Shown here piece after piece: positions 35,157 to 45,127 of a stretch of 64,000 bases of DNA. Position 1 is the stretch's first letter. Every line of letters begins with the position of its first letter. Source of the DNA: Bryobacterales bacterium F-183 (GTDB taxonomy: Bacteria; Acidobacteriota; Terriglobia; Bryobacterales; Bryobacteraceae); contig AP025252.1 in the NCBI GenBank assembly GCA_016865505.2, forward strand, positions 5,974,137 through 6,038,136, read 5' to 3'. The position numbers and the translations under genes are program-made. The notes below the pieces were generated by a model, which saw only the letters and a list, made by a program, of their open reading frames with translations, ran no database searches and was not told where the DNA came from.

Positions 35157-36688
35157 CGGTCTATCGCGGGATTGGCGAGCTTTTGTACTTTGCCCGAGGG
35201 CCAGGTGATGGTCACTTCTTTCACAGCAGTTTTGGAGCCCAGGCCAAAGTGGATGCGAGGGTCGGATGAGCTCGCGTAGCCGCTGGCGGCGGTAGCGTGG
35301 TTGTACTGCTCACCATCGATCGAAACACGCGTGCCGAGTTTGTTGGTGCGGAAGCCGATCCAGTGGTTTTTCGGCGTGTTTTTCCAATAGAACGGTGTTT
35401 CGCCCAGGCGGGTGATGACGGCGTCGATGGCGCCATCGTTATCGAAGTCGGCGAAGGCTGTGCCGCGATGTAAGGCTGGGGTGCCGATGTCCTGCGGCTC
35501 GAACTTCCCTTCTGCCCTGTTCCACAAGAGAATGTTGGGTTGGCGCGAGGCGCGGCTGGAGTACTGTTCAGCATTCGACTGGACGTCGCCTCCGGCGGCG
35601 AACAAATCCTTGCGGCCGTCGTTGTCGAAATCGTAAATGCCTGCGCCCCAGCCACTGCGGCGTAAGGTGGCGGCTCCGACACGGCTGGCGTACGTGATGT
35701 CCTGGAACAGCAGCTTGCCGAGGTTCTTCAAGAGCGGAAAAGTCTCGTTGATCAGAGCGGTGTAGAAGAGGTCGTCGCGACCATCGTTGTCGACATCGCG
35801 GAAGTCGACTCCCATACCCGAGAGGGCGCGGCCATCGTCGTTCACGGCTACGCCGGCGCGGACGGCGATGTCTTCGAAGGTCTTGCCGTTGCGGTTGTGC
35901 AAGAGGAAGTTGGGTACGGTGTCGTTGGTGACGAAGGCGTCGGGATAGCCGTCGTTGTCGATGTCGCCGAAGGCTACGCTCATACCTTTGCCGGTGTACT
36001 TGGCGATGCCGGTTTGCTGGGAGACATCGGTGAACGTACCGTCGCCATTGTTGCGGAAGAGCTGATTGGGGAGGCCTGCAAACTCGCGCGGGTGGCAGTA
36101 CACGGGGACGGGTTCGACGCAGGATGGCTCGGTGGCAGGGTTCCAGGCGAGGTACTTGACGATGAGGAGGTCGAGGTGGCCGTCGCGGTCGTAGTCGAAC
36201 CAGCCGGCGGCTACGGCCCAGCCGGGGACGGGGGGAATGGCGACCTCGCGGAACTTGCCCTTCTCGTTCTTGTAGAGGCGGCTGGCACCGTTGACGGCCG
36301 CGACGAAGAGGTCCGGCAGGCCGTCGTTATTGAAGTCTGCGGCGGCGGCTCCCATGGCGTAGCCTTCGCCTTTCAGGCCTGCAGCTTCGGTGATGTCGGT
36401 GAAGCCTTTGCCCGCGTCGTTGCGGTAGAGGCGATTCCAGAATTTGGGGCCGGTCTTTTGGAGGGATGGGATTTCCGCGCCGTTGACGAAGAAGATGTCG
36501 GTAAAGCCGTCGCCGTTGAAGTCCGCGGCGGCTGCGCCACCGGTCATCGTCTCGATGAGGTGCTTGCGGGAAGACGGGGAGTTTTCGAGCCGGTGGGGAA
36601 AGGGCTCGGCGGCAAAGAGAACGGAGATCGCAAAAACAAAGAGGCGGCCTCTTTGAGAGACCGCCTCCTTTGTCCAAGACAGCAACAT
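35132..36688 (-). CDS. CRTAC1-like FG-GAP/ASPIC-UnbV protein
   Basis: About 518 residues. I place the start at ATG 36688, two bases past the stop of the TonB receptor: MLLSWTKEAVSQRGRLFVF leads into a signal peptide ending LFAAEP; a longer upstream frame would lie wholly inside the receptor gene. Seven FG-GAP-like loops follow (DFNGDGFTDIF, DFNNDGLPDLF, DYDRDGHLDLL, DIDNDGYPDAF, DVDNDGRDDLF, DFDNDGRKDLF, DFDNDGAIDAV) and a C-terminal ASPIC domain (RIHFGLGSK, ITWPSGKVQKLAN). The arrangement predicts a surface partner for the receptor, perhaps like SusD proteins; this is inference. Confidence 0.85.
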   Translation of the reverse strand: MLLSWTKEAVSQRGRLFVFAISVLFAAEPFPHRLENSPSSRKHLIETMTGGAAAADFNGDGFTDIFFVNGAEIPSLQKTGPKFWNRLYRNDAGKGFTDITEAAGLKGEGYAMGAAAADFNNDGLPDLFVAAVNGASRLYKNEKGKFREVAIPPVPGWAVAAGWFDYDRDGHLDLLIVKYLAWNPATEPSCVEPVPVYCHPREFAGLPNQLFRNNGDGTFTDVSQQTGIAKYTGKGMSVAFGDIDNDGYPDAFVTNDTVPNFLLHNRNGKTFEDIAVRAGVAVNDDGRALSGMGVDFRDVDNDGRDDLFYTALINETFPLLKNLGKLLFQDITYASRVGAATLRRSGWGAGIYDFDNDGRKDLFAAGGDVQSNAEQYSSRASRQPNILLWNRAEGKFEPQDIGTPALHRGTAFADFDNDGAIDAVITRLGETPFYWKNTPKNHWIGFRTNKLGTRVSIDGEQYNHATAASGYASSSDPRIHFGLGSKTAVKEVTITWPSGKVQKLANPAIDRYLDIAEP

Positions 36689-36690
36689 GT

Positions 36691-39600
36691 CTACCAGTAG
36701 AACTTCAGACGGATCTGAAGGGTTCTGGGGTTCATGTTCTGATTCGACGTATTGAACGGGAAGATGGTCCCGAAGTTCGCGTCGTTGGGGTTGTTGTTGA
36801 ACGTGTCGTTGCGACCGTAGTAGTACTTGTTGATCGCGTTGAACGCTTCGATGCCGAACTGCATGCGGTACCGTTCGCCGAAGCGAGTGGTCTTGAGCAG
36901 CGAGGCGTCGAGGGTCGGTACACGGTGCTTGCGGAGGTTGCCCCAGCGGTTCGGGGTCTGGCGGCCGGGAGCCGTCTGACCGGGCGAGTAGTCGGCAACC
37001 CAGAGCCAGGAGTACGTGCTGAGGTCGGTGCCGCAACCAGCCGCAACCGAGTACGGCATCGGGGTACGGGAGCCGTCGTTGTTCTGACGGATCACGCAGT
37101 TGGAGACGCCGCGGACCTGGTGCTGATTCCAGTTGATGTTCTGTACGCGGGGATCCTTGAGCGGGAGAACGTTGGCCGGGAAATCAGCCGGTTCGCCGGA
37201 AGCCCACTGGAAGAAGCTGGTGACCTGCCAACCGCTGATGAACTTGTCGAGCACGCCGCCGGCGCCACTGCCAAACTTCTGACCCTTGCCGAAGGGCAGG
37301 TCATAGATGCCGGTGAGCTTGAAGACGTGCGGACGGTCGTTGAAGTAGAGGCTGCGCTGTTCGACCCGGTTGAACGGATCAGTGAAGCCCCACTGTTCGA
37401 GCATGCGCGACCAGGTGTAGTTGGTGATCAGGTTCAGACCCTTGACGCGAACGTTGTAGTTCACCTGGAGGGAGTGATAGTTGATCTGTCCGTCGTTCAG
37501 GCCCTGCTGGAGCAGGTTGCCGTTGAACTGCGGGAACGGACGGTTCAGCTGGTAGCGGGAGAGGGTTGAAGCGGTGAAGAAGGGAGTGCCCTGGAAGGCT
37601 GCAATGCCGCGGAACGGATTGGGCAGCGCATCGTTACAGAAGTTGGGCAAGCCACCCTGCAGGGCATCGCACTGGCGCATGAACTGCGCGCTGGGGATGT
37701 TGCGGGCGATTTCCGTTTCGTGATTGCGGGTGACGCTGCCGATGTAGGAGATGTCCAACACCGAGCCGCGGCTGACGCCGTACTGGAAGCCAAAGCTGAA
37801 CTGGTCGATGCCAGGGAGCTTGAAGCTGGGGGTCCAGTGGTTGAAGTCGCGACCGAGGAAGGTGTTGGCCCCGAGACCGGAACCGGGAGGCGTCTGGAAG
37901 CCGTTCGGGAACGGATTCTGGAGGACGTTGGTGATGGGCGTACGGCCGTCATCCAAGCTGGCAACGATCGGCGTGTTGGTTTCAAAGCCAATGCTACGCA
38001 GGTTGTTGTTGCTGGGATTCATGTAGTAGCGGCCGAAGCCACCGCGGACGACCAAGCGTTCGGTGATCTGGTACGCAGCACCGATGCGCGGCTGCCAGGT
38101 GTTGGTGTAGAGCGAACCGGAGTTGGCGGGGCTGCCACCGACACCGGCGAAGTTCAGACCACCCGACAGGTTACGCAGTTGCGGATAGGCAGCCAGAGTG
38201 GCGGCATCAAACGCGCTGCGAACCGGGGAAGCTACGTTCGGATCGAAGCCGCGGTTGATGCGGTTATACTTTTCGGTGGCCGGAGCGTTGATGTCGTAGC
38301 GCAGACCCAGGTTGAGGGTCAAGCGGCGGGACACCTTCCAGTCGTCTTGGAAGTACAGACCGGTGTACCAGTTCTGATAGAAGGGGTACAGCGGGAAGAA
38401 CTGCTGGCCGCCGACGGTACGGTCATTTCCGAAGTTGCTGGGCAGGCCGAGGAGGAAGCTGGCGAAGGTGTCGCCCGAATCTGCTTCTGCCTGGTTCCAG
38501 GAACGGCGGGTCCACTGGTCGTTGAAGGTGAACTCCAGGATGTTGCCGCTGTTCTGGGTGATGTAGTGGATGCGGCGGACGTCCGCACCGAACTTCATGG
38601 TGTGGGTACGCCAGTTCTTGGTGATGCTGCTCTGGATGCCGTAGTTGTTGGTGATGTTGATGCTCTGTCCACGGCCCAGCGAGGTGTAGTTGGTGAGGTT
38701 CCAACGTCCGAAGTAAGCCGGGCTCGGCAACGCATTCACGATGTTGGCGGGGAGGCCAAGGCTGGTGAGGTTGAAGTTCTGGTTGTCGCGACCGAAGCCT
38801 TTTTCGATAAAGCGGTTGGTCGAGGCGCGAACGTTCAACACGGTCGTCGGGGTGAGGGTAGACACCCAGTCGATCGTGTAGGCATCGTTGATGCGCTGGA
38901 AGGGCTGCTGACCGTCCATACCGGGGCCTTCGCAGATACCGTTGGCGCAGCGCTCTTCGGTACGGTCGTTGGAGGCGTGGCGGATGAACGCGCGGTGCTT
39001 GTCGCCGAAGTTCCAGTCGAACTTGAGGATCAAGCTGTAGAAGTCGTCGCGGTTCGTGTAGTCGCTGAGGATGTGGTTGATGGTGGAGTAGCGCTGACCG
39101 GCCACGGAGGGCGAGTTGGGCGCGGGCATGTACTGCATCACGGCGCGAGACACCGGGCTGATGCGGGCGGCAGGGATCACGTTGCCGGCGAAGGGCTGAC
39201 GGACGGGATTGCCGGAAGCATCCATGGTGACGTTGACCGGATCGTAGATGGTGACGGGGCCACCATTGGCCTGACGCATCTTGCTGAAGTCACCGGTACG
39301 CATTTCCGCTTCCGCAAAGCTGTTGCGGAGGGGGTTCGGCGTGAGTTCGCGATAGCCTTCGTAGGTTCCCATGTAGAAGAGGCGGACCTTACCGTCCTTC
39401 TTGAGGAACTTGGGGAAGTAGAGCGGGCCGTCGACCTGGATACCGTACTGGTCCATCAGGCCGCCGGGACGCGGACGGGCGATGGCGTTGTTCTGGAAGG
39501 AATTGGCATTCAGAGGCGCGCGGCGCATGAATTCCCAAACGGTACCGTGGTGCTGCAAGCCACCGGACTTCAACACCACGTTGACGATGCCACCGCCGGT

Positions 39601-40305
39601 ACGGCCGTAGGCTGCGTCGTAGGAGTTGGTCTGGATGGAGAATTCCTGCACGGCGTCGACGACGGGCACGTAGGCAACGTTGTTGCCGCCGAGCTGGGCG
39701 TTGTTGGGAGCGCCGTCCATGAGGAATTCGTTACGGGACTGCTGTCCACCGTTGATGGACCATTCGGCGATGGCGCCGTTGTCGAAGGGACGCTGCCAGA
39801 TTGCGGCGCCGCGGAAGGTAACGCCCGACTGCGTGGAACCCAGCATGAAGGGGTTGCGCGCGTTGAGCGGGAGTTCGGCGACGCGCTGGGAGTCGATGAC
39901 GCCCGAGCGGCTGGCGGTTTGGGTTTCGAGGATCGCGGCTTCGGCGGTGACGCTAACCGAGTCCGTGATGGCGCCGACTTCGAGAGTTGCATCGATACCG
40001 GCGATTTGACCTACTTGGAGAGTGATGTTTTCGCGGTTGTACTGCTTGAAGCCTGCGGCCGAGACGGTCAGCTTGTACTGGCCGGGACGCAGGAGAGGAA
40101 TGGTATAGGCGCCGGAGGAGTCCGCCGTCGCTGTTGATGTTTCGTTGGTAGATGTATTAACCGCTTGGATCTTGGCTTCTGGAACGGCAGCTCCGCTGGC
40201 GTCCAGGACACGACCCGAAATGGTTGCTCGGAACTCTTGGGCGGAGACGTAGCTAGCGCTAGTCATCACCGCTGCAAGAGAAAGCAGCGTAATAAGGTGT
40301 CTCAC
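36691..40305 (-). CDS. Oar-like TonB-dependent outer-membrane receptor
   Basis: 1204 residues from a GTG start with GAGAGGT just upstream. The signal peptide ends at SYVSAQ; a carboxypeptidase-regulatory-like domain (SGRVLDASGAAVPEA, then AGFKQYNRENITL) spans about 24-105. The plug has SQRVAELPLNARNPFMLG, a long barrel follows, and the C-terminus is LQIRLKFYW, an aromatic end suited to BAM insertion. It is first in a two-gene transcript with the CRTAC1-like gene. Confidence 0.92.
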   Translation of the reverse strand: MRHLITLLSLAAVMTSASYVSAQEFRATISGRVLDASGAAVPEAKIQAVNTSTNETSTATADSSGAYTIPLLRPGQYKLTVSAAGFKQYNRENITLQVGQIAGIDATLEVGAITDSVSVTAEAAILETQTASRSGVIDSQRVAELPLNARNPFMLGSTQSGVTFRGAAIWQRPFDNGAIAEWSINGGQQSRNEFLMDGAPNNAQLGGNNVAYVPVVDAVQEFSIQTNSYDAAYGRTGGGIVNVVLKSGGLQHHGTVWEFMRRAPLNANSFQNNAIARPRPGGLMDQYGIQVDGPLYFPKFLKKDGKVRLFYMGTYEGYRELTPNPLRNSFAEAEMRTGDFSKMRQANGGPVTIYDPVNVTMDASGNPVRQPFAGNVIPAARISPVSRAVMQYMPAPNSPSVAGQRYSTINHILSDYTNRDDFYSLILKFDWNFGDKHRAFIRHASNDRTEERCANGICEGPGMDGQQPFQRINDAYTIDWVSTLTPTTVLNVRASTNRFIEKGFGRDNQNFNLTSLGLPANIVNALPSPAYFGRWNLTNYTSLGRGQSINITNNYGIQSSITKNWRTHTMKFGADVRRIHYITQNSGNILEFTFNDQWTRRSWNQAEADSGDTFASFLLGLPSNFGNDRTVGGQQFFPLYPFYQNWYTGLYFQDDWKVSRRLTLNLGLRYDINAPATEKYNRINRGFDPNVASPVRSAFDAATLAAYPQLRNLSGGLNFAGVGGSPANSGSLYTNTWQPRIGAAYQITERLVVRGGFGRYYMNPSNNNLRSIGFETNTPIVASLDDGRTPITNVLQNPFPNGFQTPPGSGLGANTFLGRDFNHWTPSFKLPGIDQFSFGFQYGVSRGSVLDISYIGSVTRNHETEIARNIPSAQFMRQCDALQGGLPNFCNDALPNPFRGIAAFQGTPFFTASTLSRYQLNRPFPQFNGNLLQQGLNDGQINYHSLQVNYNVRVKGLNLITNYTWSRMLEQWGFTDPFNRVEQRSLYFNDRPHVFKLTGIYDLPFGKGQKFGSGAGGVLDKFISGWQVTSFFQWASGEPADFPANVLPLKDPRVQNINWNQHQVRGVSNCVIRQNNDGSRTPMPYSVAAGCGTDLSTYSWLWVADYSPGQTAPGRQTPNRWGNLRKHRVPTLDASLLKTTRFGERYRMQFGIEAFNAINKYYYGRNDTFNNNPNDANFGTIFPFNTSNQNMNPRTLQIRLKFYW

Positions 40306-40364
40306 TTTGACCTCTCAAAAATCCCCGCAAGCAGACGTAGCGGGAACTTCTCTCACATGGTGAA

Positions 40365-40375
40365 GAATCTTATCA
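40365..40375 (-). promoter_or_regulatory. Extended -10 promoter candidate for the second TonB receptor
   Basis: TGATAAGATTC on the minus strand is identical to the element at 16220-16230 and stands about 60 bases before this receptor's GTG. Confidence 0.4.
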
Positions 40376-40417
40376 CAAATTTAACGAGGGGTTTACGTTT
40401 GGGGTGAAACGAAACGG

Positions 40418-40795
40418 CTAGACGCGCCCGGAGGTTTGGAGGGCTGCGTATTCGTCGTCGGTGAAGAGGCGGGAACGGATCAAAAAACGCACGCCTTCCG
40501 GGCCTTCGAGGGAGAACATACCCCCGCGACCCGGTACTACGTCGATGGTGAGTTGGGTGTGCTTCCAGTACTCGAATTGGGAGCGGCTCATGTAAAACGG
40601 CGCGCCCCCGACTTCGCCGAGTTGGATATCGTTATCCCCCACCAGGAACTCGCCCAGTGGATAGCACATGGGAGAGCTGCCGTCGCAGCATCCGCCGGAC
40701 TGGTGGAACATCAGCGGGCCGTGCTTGGCCTTGAGCTTGTCCATCAGCTCGAGTGCGCTATCCGTGGCGAGAACCTGGAGGGGGGCGGTAGTCAT
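40418..40795 (-). CDS. DUF779 family protein
   Basis: 125 residues with the family's cysteine motif HQSGGCCDGSSPMCYPLGEF, a possible metal or redox site, and WKHTQLTIDVVPGRGGMFSLEG. DUF779 proteins are typically encoded next to acetaldehyde dehydrogenases; here the gene starts six bases after the aldehyde dehydrogenase stop. No reaction is known. Maturation or protection of the partner enzyme is a guess based on linkage. Confidence 0.88.
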   Translation of the reverse strand: MTTAPLQVLATDSALELMDKLKAKHGPLMFHQSGGCCDGSSPMCYPLGEFLVGDNDIQLGEVGGAPFYMSRSQFEYWKHTQLTIDVVPGRGGMFSLEGPEGVRFLIRSRLFTDDEYAALQTSGRV

Positions 40796-40801
40796 TGTGG
40801 T

Positions 40802-42331
40802 TTAGAAGAAGCCGAGTGCTTTGGGGCTGTAGCTGACCAGTTGATTCTTGGTCTGCTGGTAGTGGTGGAGCATCATGAGGTGGTTTTCGCGACCGACACC
40901 GGACTGCTTGTAGCCTCCGAATGCGGCGTGCGCCGGGTAGAGGTGATAGCAGTTGGTCCACACACGGCCGGCCTGGATTTCGCGGCCGAAGTGGTAGGCG
41001 GTGTTGATGTCGCGCGTCCAGACACCGGCGCCGAGGCCGTACAGCGTGTCGTTGGCGATGGAGAGAGCTTCTTCGGGGTCCTTGAAGCGGGTGACGCTGA
41101 CGACGGGACCGAAGATCTCTTCCTGGAAGATGCGCATGCGGTTGTGGCCTTCAAACACCGTGGGCTGGACGTAGAAGCCACCGGAGAGTTCGCCGTCGAA
41201 GTTGGCGCGTCCTCCACCTGCTAGTACTTTCGCACCTTCCTGGCGGCCGATGTCCATGTAGGAGAGGATCTTTTCGAGCTGTTCGCTGGAGGCCTGCGCG
41301 CCCACCATGGTCGAAGGATCGAGCGGGTTGCCCTGCTTGATCGCCTGGACGCGGGCGAGTACACGGTCCATAAACTTGTCGTAGATCGATTCCTGGATCA
41401 GAGCGCGGGAGGGGCAGGTGCAGACTTCGCCCTGGTTGAGCGCGAAGAGCACGAAGCCTTCGATGGCTTTGTCGAAGAAGTCGTCATCCTTGGCCATCAC
41501 GTCCTCGAAGAAGATATTGGGGCTCTTGCCACCGAGTTCGAGAGTGACGGGGATGAGGTTCTGCGAGGCGTACTGCATGATCAAGCGGCCCGTCGTGGTT
41601 TCACCGGTGAAGGCGATCTTGGCGATACGGTTGCTTGATGCGAGCGGCTTGCCGGCTTCGAGACCGAAGCCGTTGACGACGTTCAGGACGCCGGGCGGCA
41701 GAAGGTCCGCAATGAGTTCGACGAAGACGAGGATCGAGAGCGGGGTTTGTTCGGCGGGCTTGAGTACGACGCAGTTGCCTGCGGCGAGCGCCGGGGCGAG
41801 CTTCCACACGGCCATGAGCAGCGGGAAGTTCCAGGGGATGATCTGGCCTACGACGCCGAGAGGCTCATGGTAGTGGTAGGCGATGGTGGTGTCATCGATT
41901 TCCGAGATCGAACCTTGCTGGGCGCGGATGGCGCCGGCGAAGTAACGGAAGTGATCGATAGCGAGAGGCAGGTCCGCTGCCTTGGTTTCGCGGATCGGCT
42001 TGCCGTTGTCCCAGGTCTCGACCGTCGCAAGGTAGTCGAGATTCTGTTCCATGCGATCGGCGATCTGGTTGAGGATCTTGGCGCGAGTGGCGACCGAGGT
42101 ACGGCCCCAGGCTCGCTTGGCGGCGTGGGCAGCGTCGAGCGCGCGTTCGATGTCGGCGGCGTTGGAGCGAGGGATCTCGCACAGCACTTTGCCGGTGACA
42201 GGGGTTGTGTTTTCGAAATAAAGGCCCGAGAGGGGAGCCATCCATTCGCCCGCGATGAAGTTGTCATAGCGGCGTTTCAGATTGAGGGGAAGTCCACCGA
42301 GGGAGGATTCGGTGGGTGCGGCAGTCGTCAT
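40802..42331 (-). CDS. Aldehyde dehydrogenase, acetaldehyde dehydrogenase type
   Basis: About 509 residues from ATG 42331, preceded by AAGG; an ATG nine codons earlier is possible. It has all NAD(P)-dependent ALDH landmarks: [34 protein letters not shown], the general-base Glu in LELGGKSP near residue 260, the catalytic Cys region [11 protein letters not shown] near 295, [10 protein letters not shown] and [11 protein letters not shown]. It oxidises an aldehyde, probably acetaldehyde, to the acid in the cytoplasm. The DUF779 partner and the GEVCTCPSR motif match the ExaC/AldB group. Confidence 0.93.
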   Translation of the reverse strand: MTTAAPTESSLGGLPLNLKRRYDNFIAGEWMAPLSGLYFENTTPVTGKVLCEIPRSNAADIERALDAAHAAKRAWGRTSVATRAKILNQIADRMEQNLDYLATVETWDNGKPIRETKAADLPLAIDHFRYFAGAIRAQQGSISEIDDTTIAYHYHEPLGVVGQIIPWNFPLLMAVWKLAPALAAGNCVVLKPAEQTPLSILVFVELIADLLPPGVLNVVNGFGLEAGKPLASSNRIAKIAFTGETTTGRLIMQYASQNLIPVTLELGGKSPNIFFEDVMAKDDDFFDKAIEGFVLFALNQGEVCTCPSRALIQESIYDKFMDRVLARVQAIKQGNPLDPSTMVGAQASSEQLEKILSYMDIGRQEGAKVLAGGGRANFDGELSGGFYVQPTVFEGHNRMRIFQEEIFGPVVSVTRFKDPEEALSIANDTLYGLGAGVWTRDINTAYHFGREIQAGRVWTNCYHLYPAHAAFGGYKQSGVGRENHLMMLHHYQQTKNQLVSYSPKALGFF

Positions 42332-42454
42332 AAAGCCTTGCTCCGTGGAAGGATTCAAGGGGAATCGCGATACCCTGCGATCCCTCTGCCCTTACTATAG
42401 CTCCAGTTGGGTACGAGCGTTGATAGATAATCGATGTTGAGGCAATCATTGAAC

Positions 42455-44299
42455 ATGAAGAATTTCGCCCTCCCGGCGCTGTTGACCTGCGTGTCATTGC
42501 TGGGTCAGAACGGGCCGGAAACGGTTATCCGGGGTACGAAGCAGTTCAGCAAGAAGTCGGTCATTTCAGGCTTGGATGGGCCTTGGGAAGTGACTTGGGG
42601 TCCGGACAATATGCTTTGGATCACCGAGCGTAGCGGCAAGCGCGTGGTACGCGTGAATCCATCGACCGGTGAGAAATCCGTGGCGGTGACCATCCCTGAG
42701 GTGTCGGCTCCTGGTGGGCAAGATGGGCTGCTGGGCATGGCGCTGCATCCGGATTTGCTGAAGGGCAAGGGTACGGACTATGTGTACGTGGCGTACACGT
42801 ACGTTGATAAGGCGCTGGCGCCGAACAAGTACATTGCCGATGACAAGAATCCGTATCGCTACCTGTATATGAAGATCGCTCGGTATACGTACGATCAGGC
42901 GAGCGGAAAGCTGTCGAGCCCGATGAACATCGTGACTGGATTCCCGGCGGGCAACGATCACAATGCGGGGCGCTTGAAGTTCAATCCCTTCGATAAGAAG
43001 CTGTATTTGAACATCGGCGACCAGGGCAACAATCAGCTGGGCAACGTATGCCGTCCCGTAGAATCGCAGACGATTCCGACGGCGGAAGATCTGGCCAAGA
43101 AGAACTTCTTTGCGTACCAGGGCAAGAGCCTGCGCATCAATCTGGACGGTTCGATCCCGAGTGACAATCCGAAGATCAACGGCGTGGTAAGCCACGTGTT
43201 TACGTACGGGCATCGCAATCCGCAGGGCCTCGATTTTGGGCCGGACGGCACGATTTATGAGACGGAGCAGGGTCCGAAGACGGATGACGAAGTGAACATC
43301 CTGAAGGCGGGCGGCAACTACGGCTGGCCGAATGTGGTGGGCCTGAAGGATGGTAAGGCGTATCAGTACGCGCGCTGGGCGGAGGCGACGACGCCGTGTT
43401 CGACGTTGAAGTTTAGCGATCTGGCGATTCATCCTTCGGTGCCGCGCGAGCCCGAGTCGGCGTTCAAGCCCGCGATGGTGGATCCGGTGGCGACGATGTT
43501 TACGGTGCCGAACGAGTACAACTTTGCGGATCCGAAGTGCAAGGGCATCGACTTTATCTGCTGGCCTACGGTGGCGACGTCGAGCGTGGAGTACTACGCG
43601 AATAAGGGCGCTGGCATTCCGGGTTGGGACAAGGTGTTGTTTGTGACGACGTTGAAGCGCGGGTCACTGTACGTACTGCCGTTGACGGCGGATGGTAAAA
43701 AAGCAGCAGGGTACTTCCACCGGTACTTCCAATCGGAGAACCGGTATCGCGATACGGCGGTGAGTCCGGATGGGAAGACGATCTTTATCGCGACCGATCC
43801 GAGCGGGTTGGCCGGTTCGATGGACGGCGGCGCGACGCGGAATATGCAGGATCGGGGATCCATTCTGGCGTTTACGTACACGGGTGAAGGTACGGGAGCG
43901 GCTGTTGAGCCTACGGTGACGACGAAGACGGATCGCCCGGCCGCGGGTACTGCGGTTGCGACTGGCGGTGGCGCTGCGCCCGAGTACACGAAGGCTCAGG
44001 CAGAGGCGGGCAAGGCGGCGTACAACGCGAACTGTGCTGTGTGCCATGGCAGCACGATGACGAACGGAACGATGGGTACGCCGCTGGCCGGGCAGTACTT
44101 CAAGGAGCAGTGGACGGGCAAGGCTGTGAGCGCGTTCTTTACGCATGCAAAGACGATGCCTCCGGCGAGCCCGGGGTCGTTGCCGGATGCGACGTACGCG
44201 AACATTCTGGCGTACATCCTGGAGACGAACGGAGTTCCGGCTGGGGCGAAGGCGCTGCCGACTGCGGCGGAGGCATTGAAAGCTTACACGATCAAGTAG
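42455..44299 (+). CDS. PQQ-dependent sugar dehydrogenase fused to C-terminal cytochrome c
   Basis: About 614 residues from ATG 42455 (an in-frame ATG lies at 42434), with signal peptide MKNFALPALLTCVSLLGQ. The soluble glucose/sorbosone dehydrogenase propeller is recognised from GLDGPWEVTWGPDNMLWITER, PGGQDGLLGMALHP, FTYGHRNPQGLDFGPDG and GGNYGWPN. A cytochrome c domain with CAVCH near residue 527 and a Met-rich TMPPASPGSLPD stretch ends the protein. The fusion lets electrons pass directly from PQQ to haem in the periplasm. It is divergent from the aldehyde dehydrogenase gene. Confidence 0.9.
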   Translation: MKNFALPALLTCVSLLGQNGPETVIRGTKQFSKKSVISGLDGPWEVTWGPDNMLWITERSGKRVVRVNPSTGEKSVAVTIPEVSAPGGQDGLLGMALHPDLLKGKGTDYVYVAYTYVDKALAPNKYIADDKNPYRYLYMKIARYTYDQASGKLSSPMNIVTGFPAGNDHNAGRLKFNPFDKKLYLNIGDQGNNQLGNVCRPVESQTIPTAEDLAKKNFFAYQGKSLRINLDGSIPSDNPKINGVVSHVFTYGHRNPQGLDFGPDGTIYETEQGPKTDDEVNILKAGGNYGWPNVVGLKDGKAYQYARWAEATTPCSTLKFSDLAIHPSVPREPESAFKPAMVDPVATMFTVPNEYNFADPKCKGIDFICWPTVATSSVEYYANKGAGIPGWDKVLFVTTLKRGSLYVLPLTADGKKAAGYFHRYFQSENRYRDTAVSPDGKTIFIATDPSGLAGSMDGGATRNMQDRGSILAFTYTGEGTGAAVEPTVTTKTDRPAAGTAVATGGGAAPEYTKAQAEAGKAAYNANCAVCHGSTMTNGTMGTPLAGQYFKEQWTGKAVSAFFTHAKTMPPASPGSLPDATYANILAYILETNGVPAGAKALPTAAEALKAYTIK

Positions 44300-44306
44300 T
44301 CGTTCC

Positions 44307-45053
44307 TTATTGCTTGAGACGGGCGGCGCGAACCGTTAGATCGCCATCTTGGATGACGATCGATGGGGTTGCTCCGCCTGTTGTGTTTTCAAAGTGGACC
44401 GATACGGCGCGGGCTCCGGTGGGGTGGAATTGCAGATTTCCATCGTGAATCATCATGCGAGGGTCGCTGCCGGTGCGGGTTACGAATAGCTGTGTGTTTT
44501 TGCGGGTGACCGTGAGGTCGTGCTGGTAGGCGCCTGTGATCTGCGTGAGCTGTTCCTCGGTGAGTTTTGTTCTGGCGGGTTCCGGCTGATTGGCGGCGGG
44601 GACGGTCTTGAGGTACGCGAGGGCTTCGCCTTTGGCGTGGGCGATGAGCGGGATGCCGTGGGCGCCGAGCGAGGTGGCGAGTTCGGGGCGGGCGTCGAGC
44701 ATCGCTTTGACGACGGCGGCTTGACCGAGCATCGCGGCGGAGAAGAGCGTGGGCTGGGCTCCGGCAGCTAGGAGTTCTTCCGCGATGTCGCGGTTGCCCA
44801 TGTGAGCGGCAGCAGCGAGGGCAGTTTCCCAATCTCCAAATCCCCAGTCCCAGGCGGCGTTGGCGAGGGCGGGGCGAAGCTTTAGGAGGTCCTTTACCTT
44901 GGCGAGATTGCCGTGCGAGGCGACCAGCATTTCGCGGACTAGGGTCGGGGATTGGCGGGGAAACTCGGGGTACAGACTGGGGTCGGCGGCGGTGAGTTGG
45001 GAGGCTGGGGCGGCGAGGATCGCGGTGGTGAGGAAGTGACGGCGCTGTTGCAT
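44307..45053 (-). CDS. Tat-exported ankyrin-repeat protein
   Basis: About 248 residues from ATG 45053 (the preceding codon is TTG). MQQRRHFLTTAILAAPASQ is a twin-arginine-like signal. Ankyrin-type repeats cover roughly residues 40-140 (GNLAKVKDLLKLRPALANA, ETALAAAAHMGNRDIAEELLAAGA, GQAAVVKAMLDARPELA). The C-terminal about 90 residues form a separate beta-rich domain (GAYQHDLTVTRKN). Protein binding is likely; the partner is unknown. It is convergent with the sugar dehydrogenase, seven bases apart. Confidence 0.75.
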   Translation of the reverse strand: MQQRRHFLTTAILAAPASQLTAADPSLYPEFPRQSPTLVREMLVASHGNLAKVKDLLKLRPALANAAWDWGFGDWETALAAAAHMGNRDIAEELLAAGAQPTLFSAAMLGQAAVVKAMLDARPELATSLGAHGIPLIAHAKGEALAYLKTVPAANQPEPARTKLTEEQLTQITGAYQHDLTVTRKNTQLFVTRTGSDPRMMIHDGNLQFHPTGARAVSVHFENTTGGATPSIVIQDGDLTVRAARLKQ

Positions 45054-45127
45054 CAAGGCGATGATGCAGCGGGAGACGCAGTTTTCGACCTGAAATCGGG
45101 CTTAAGCCGGAAGTCTTTTGAAGTCCT

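Noticed and set aside
37720-40137. An 805-codon open frame antisense to the second TonB receptor
   Set aside because: Same composition bias and no domain; it mirrors the receptor codons.
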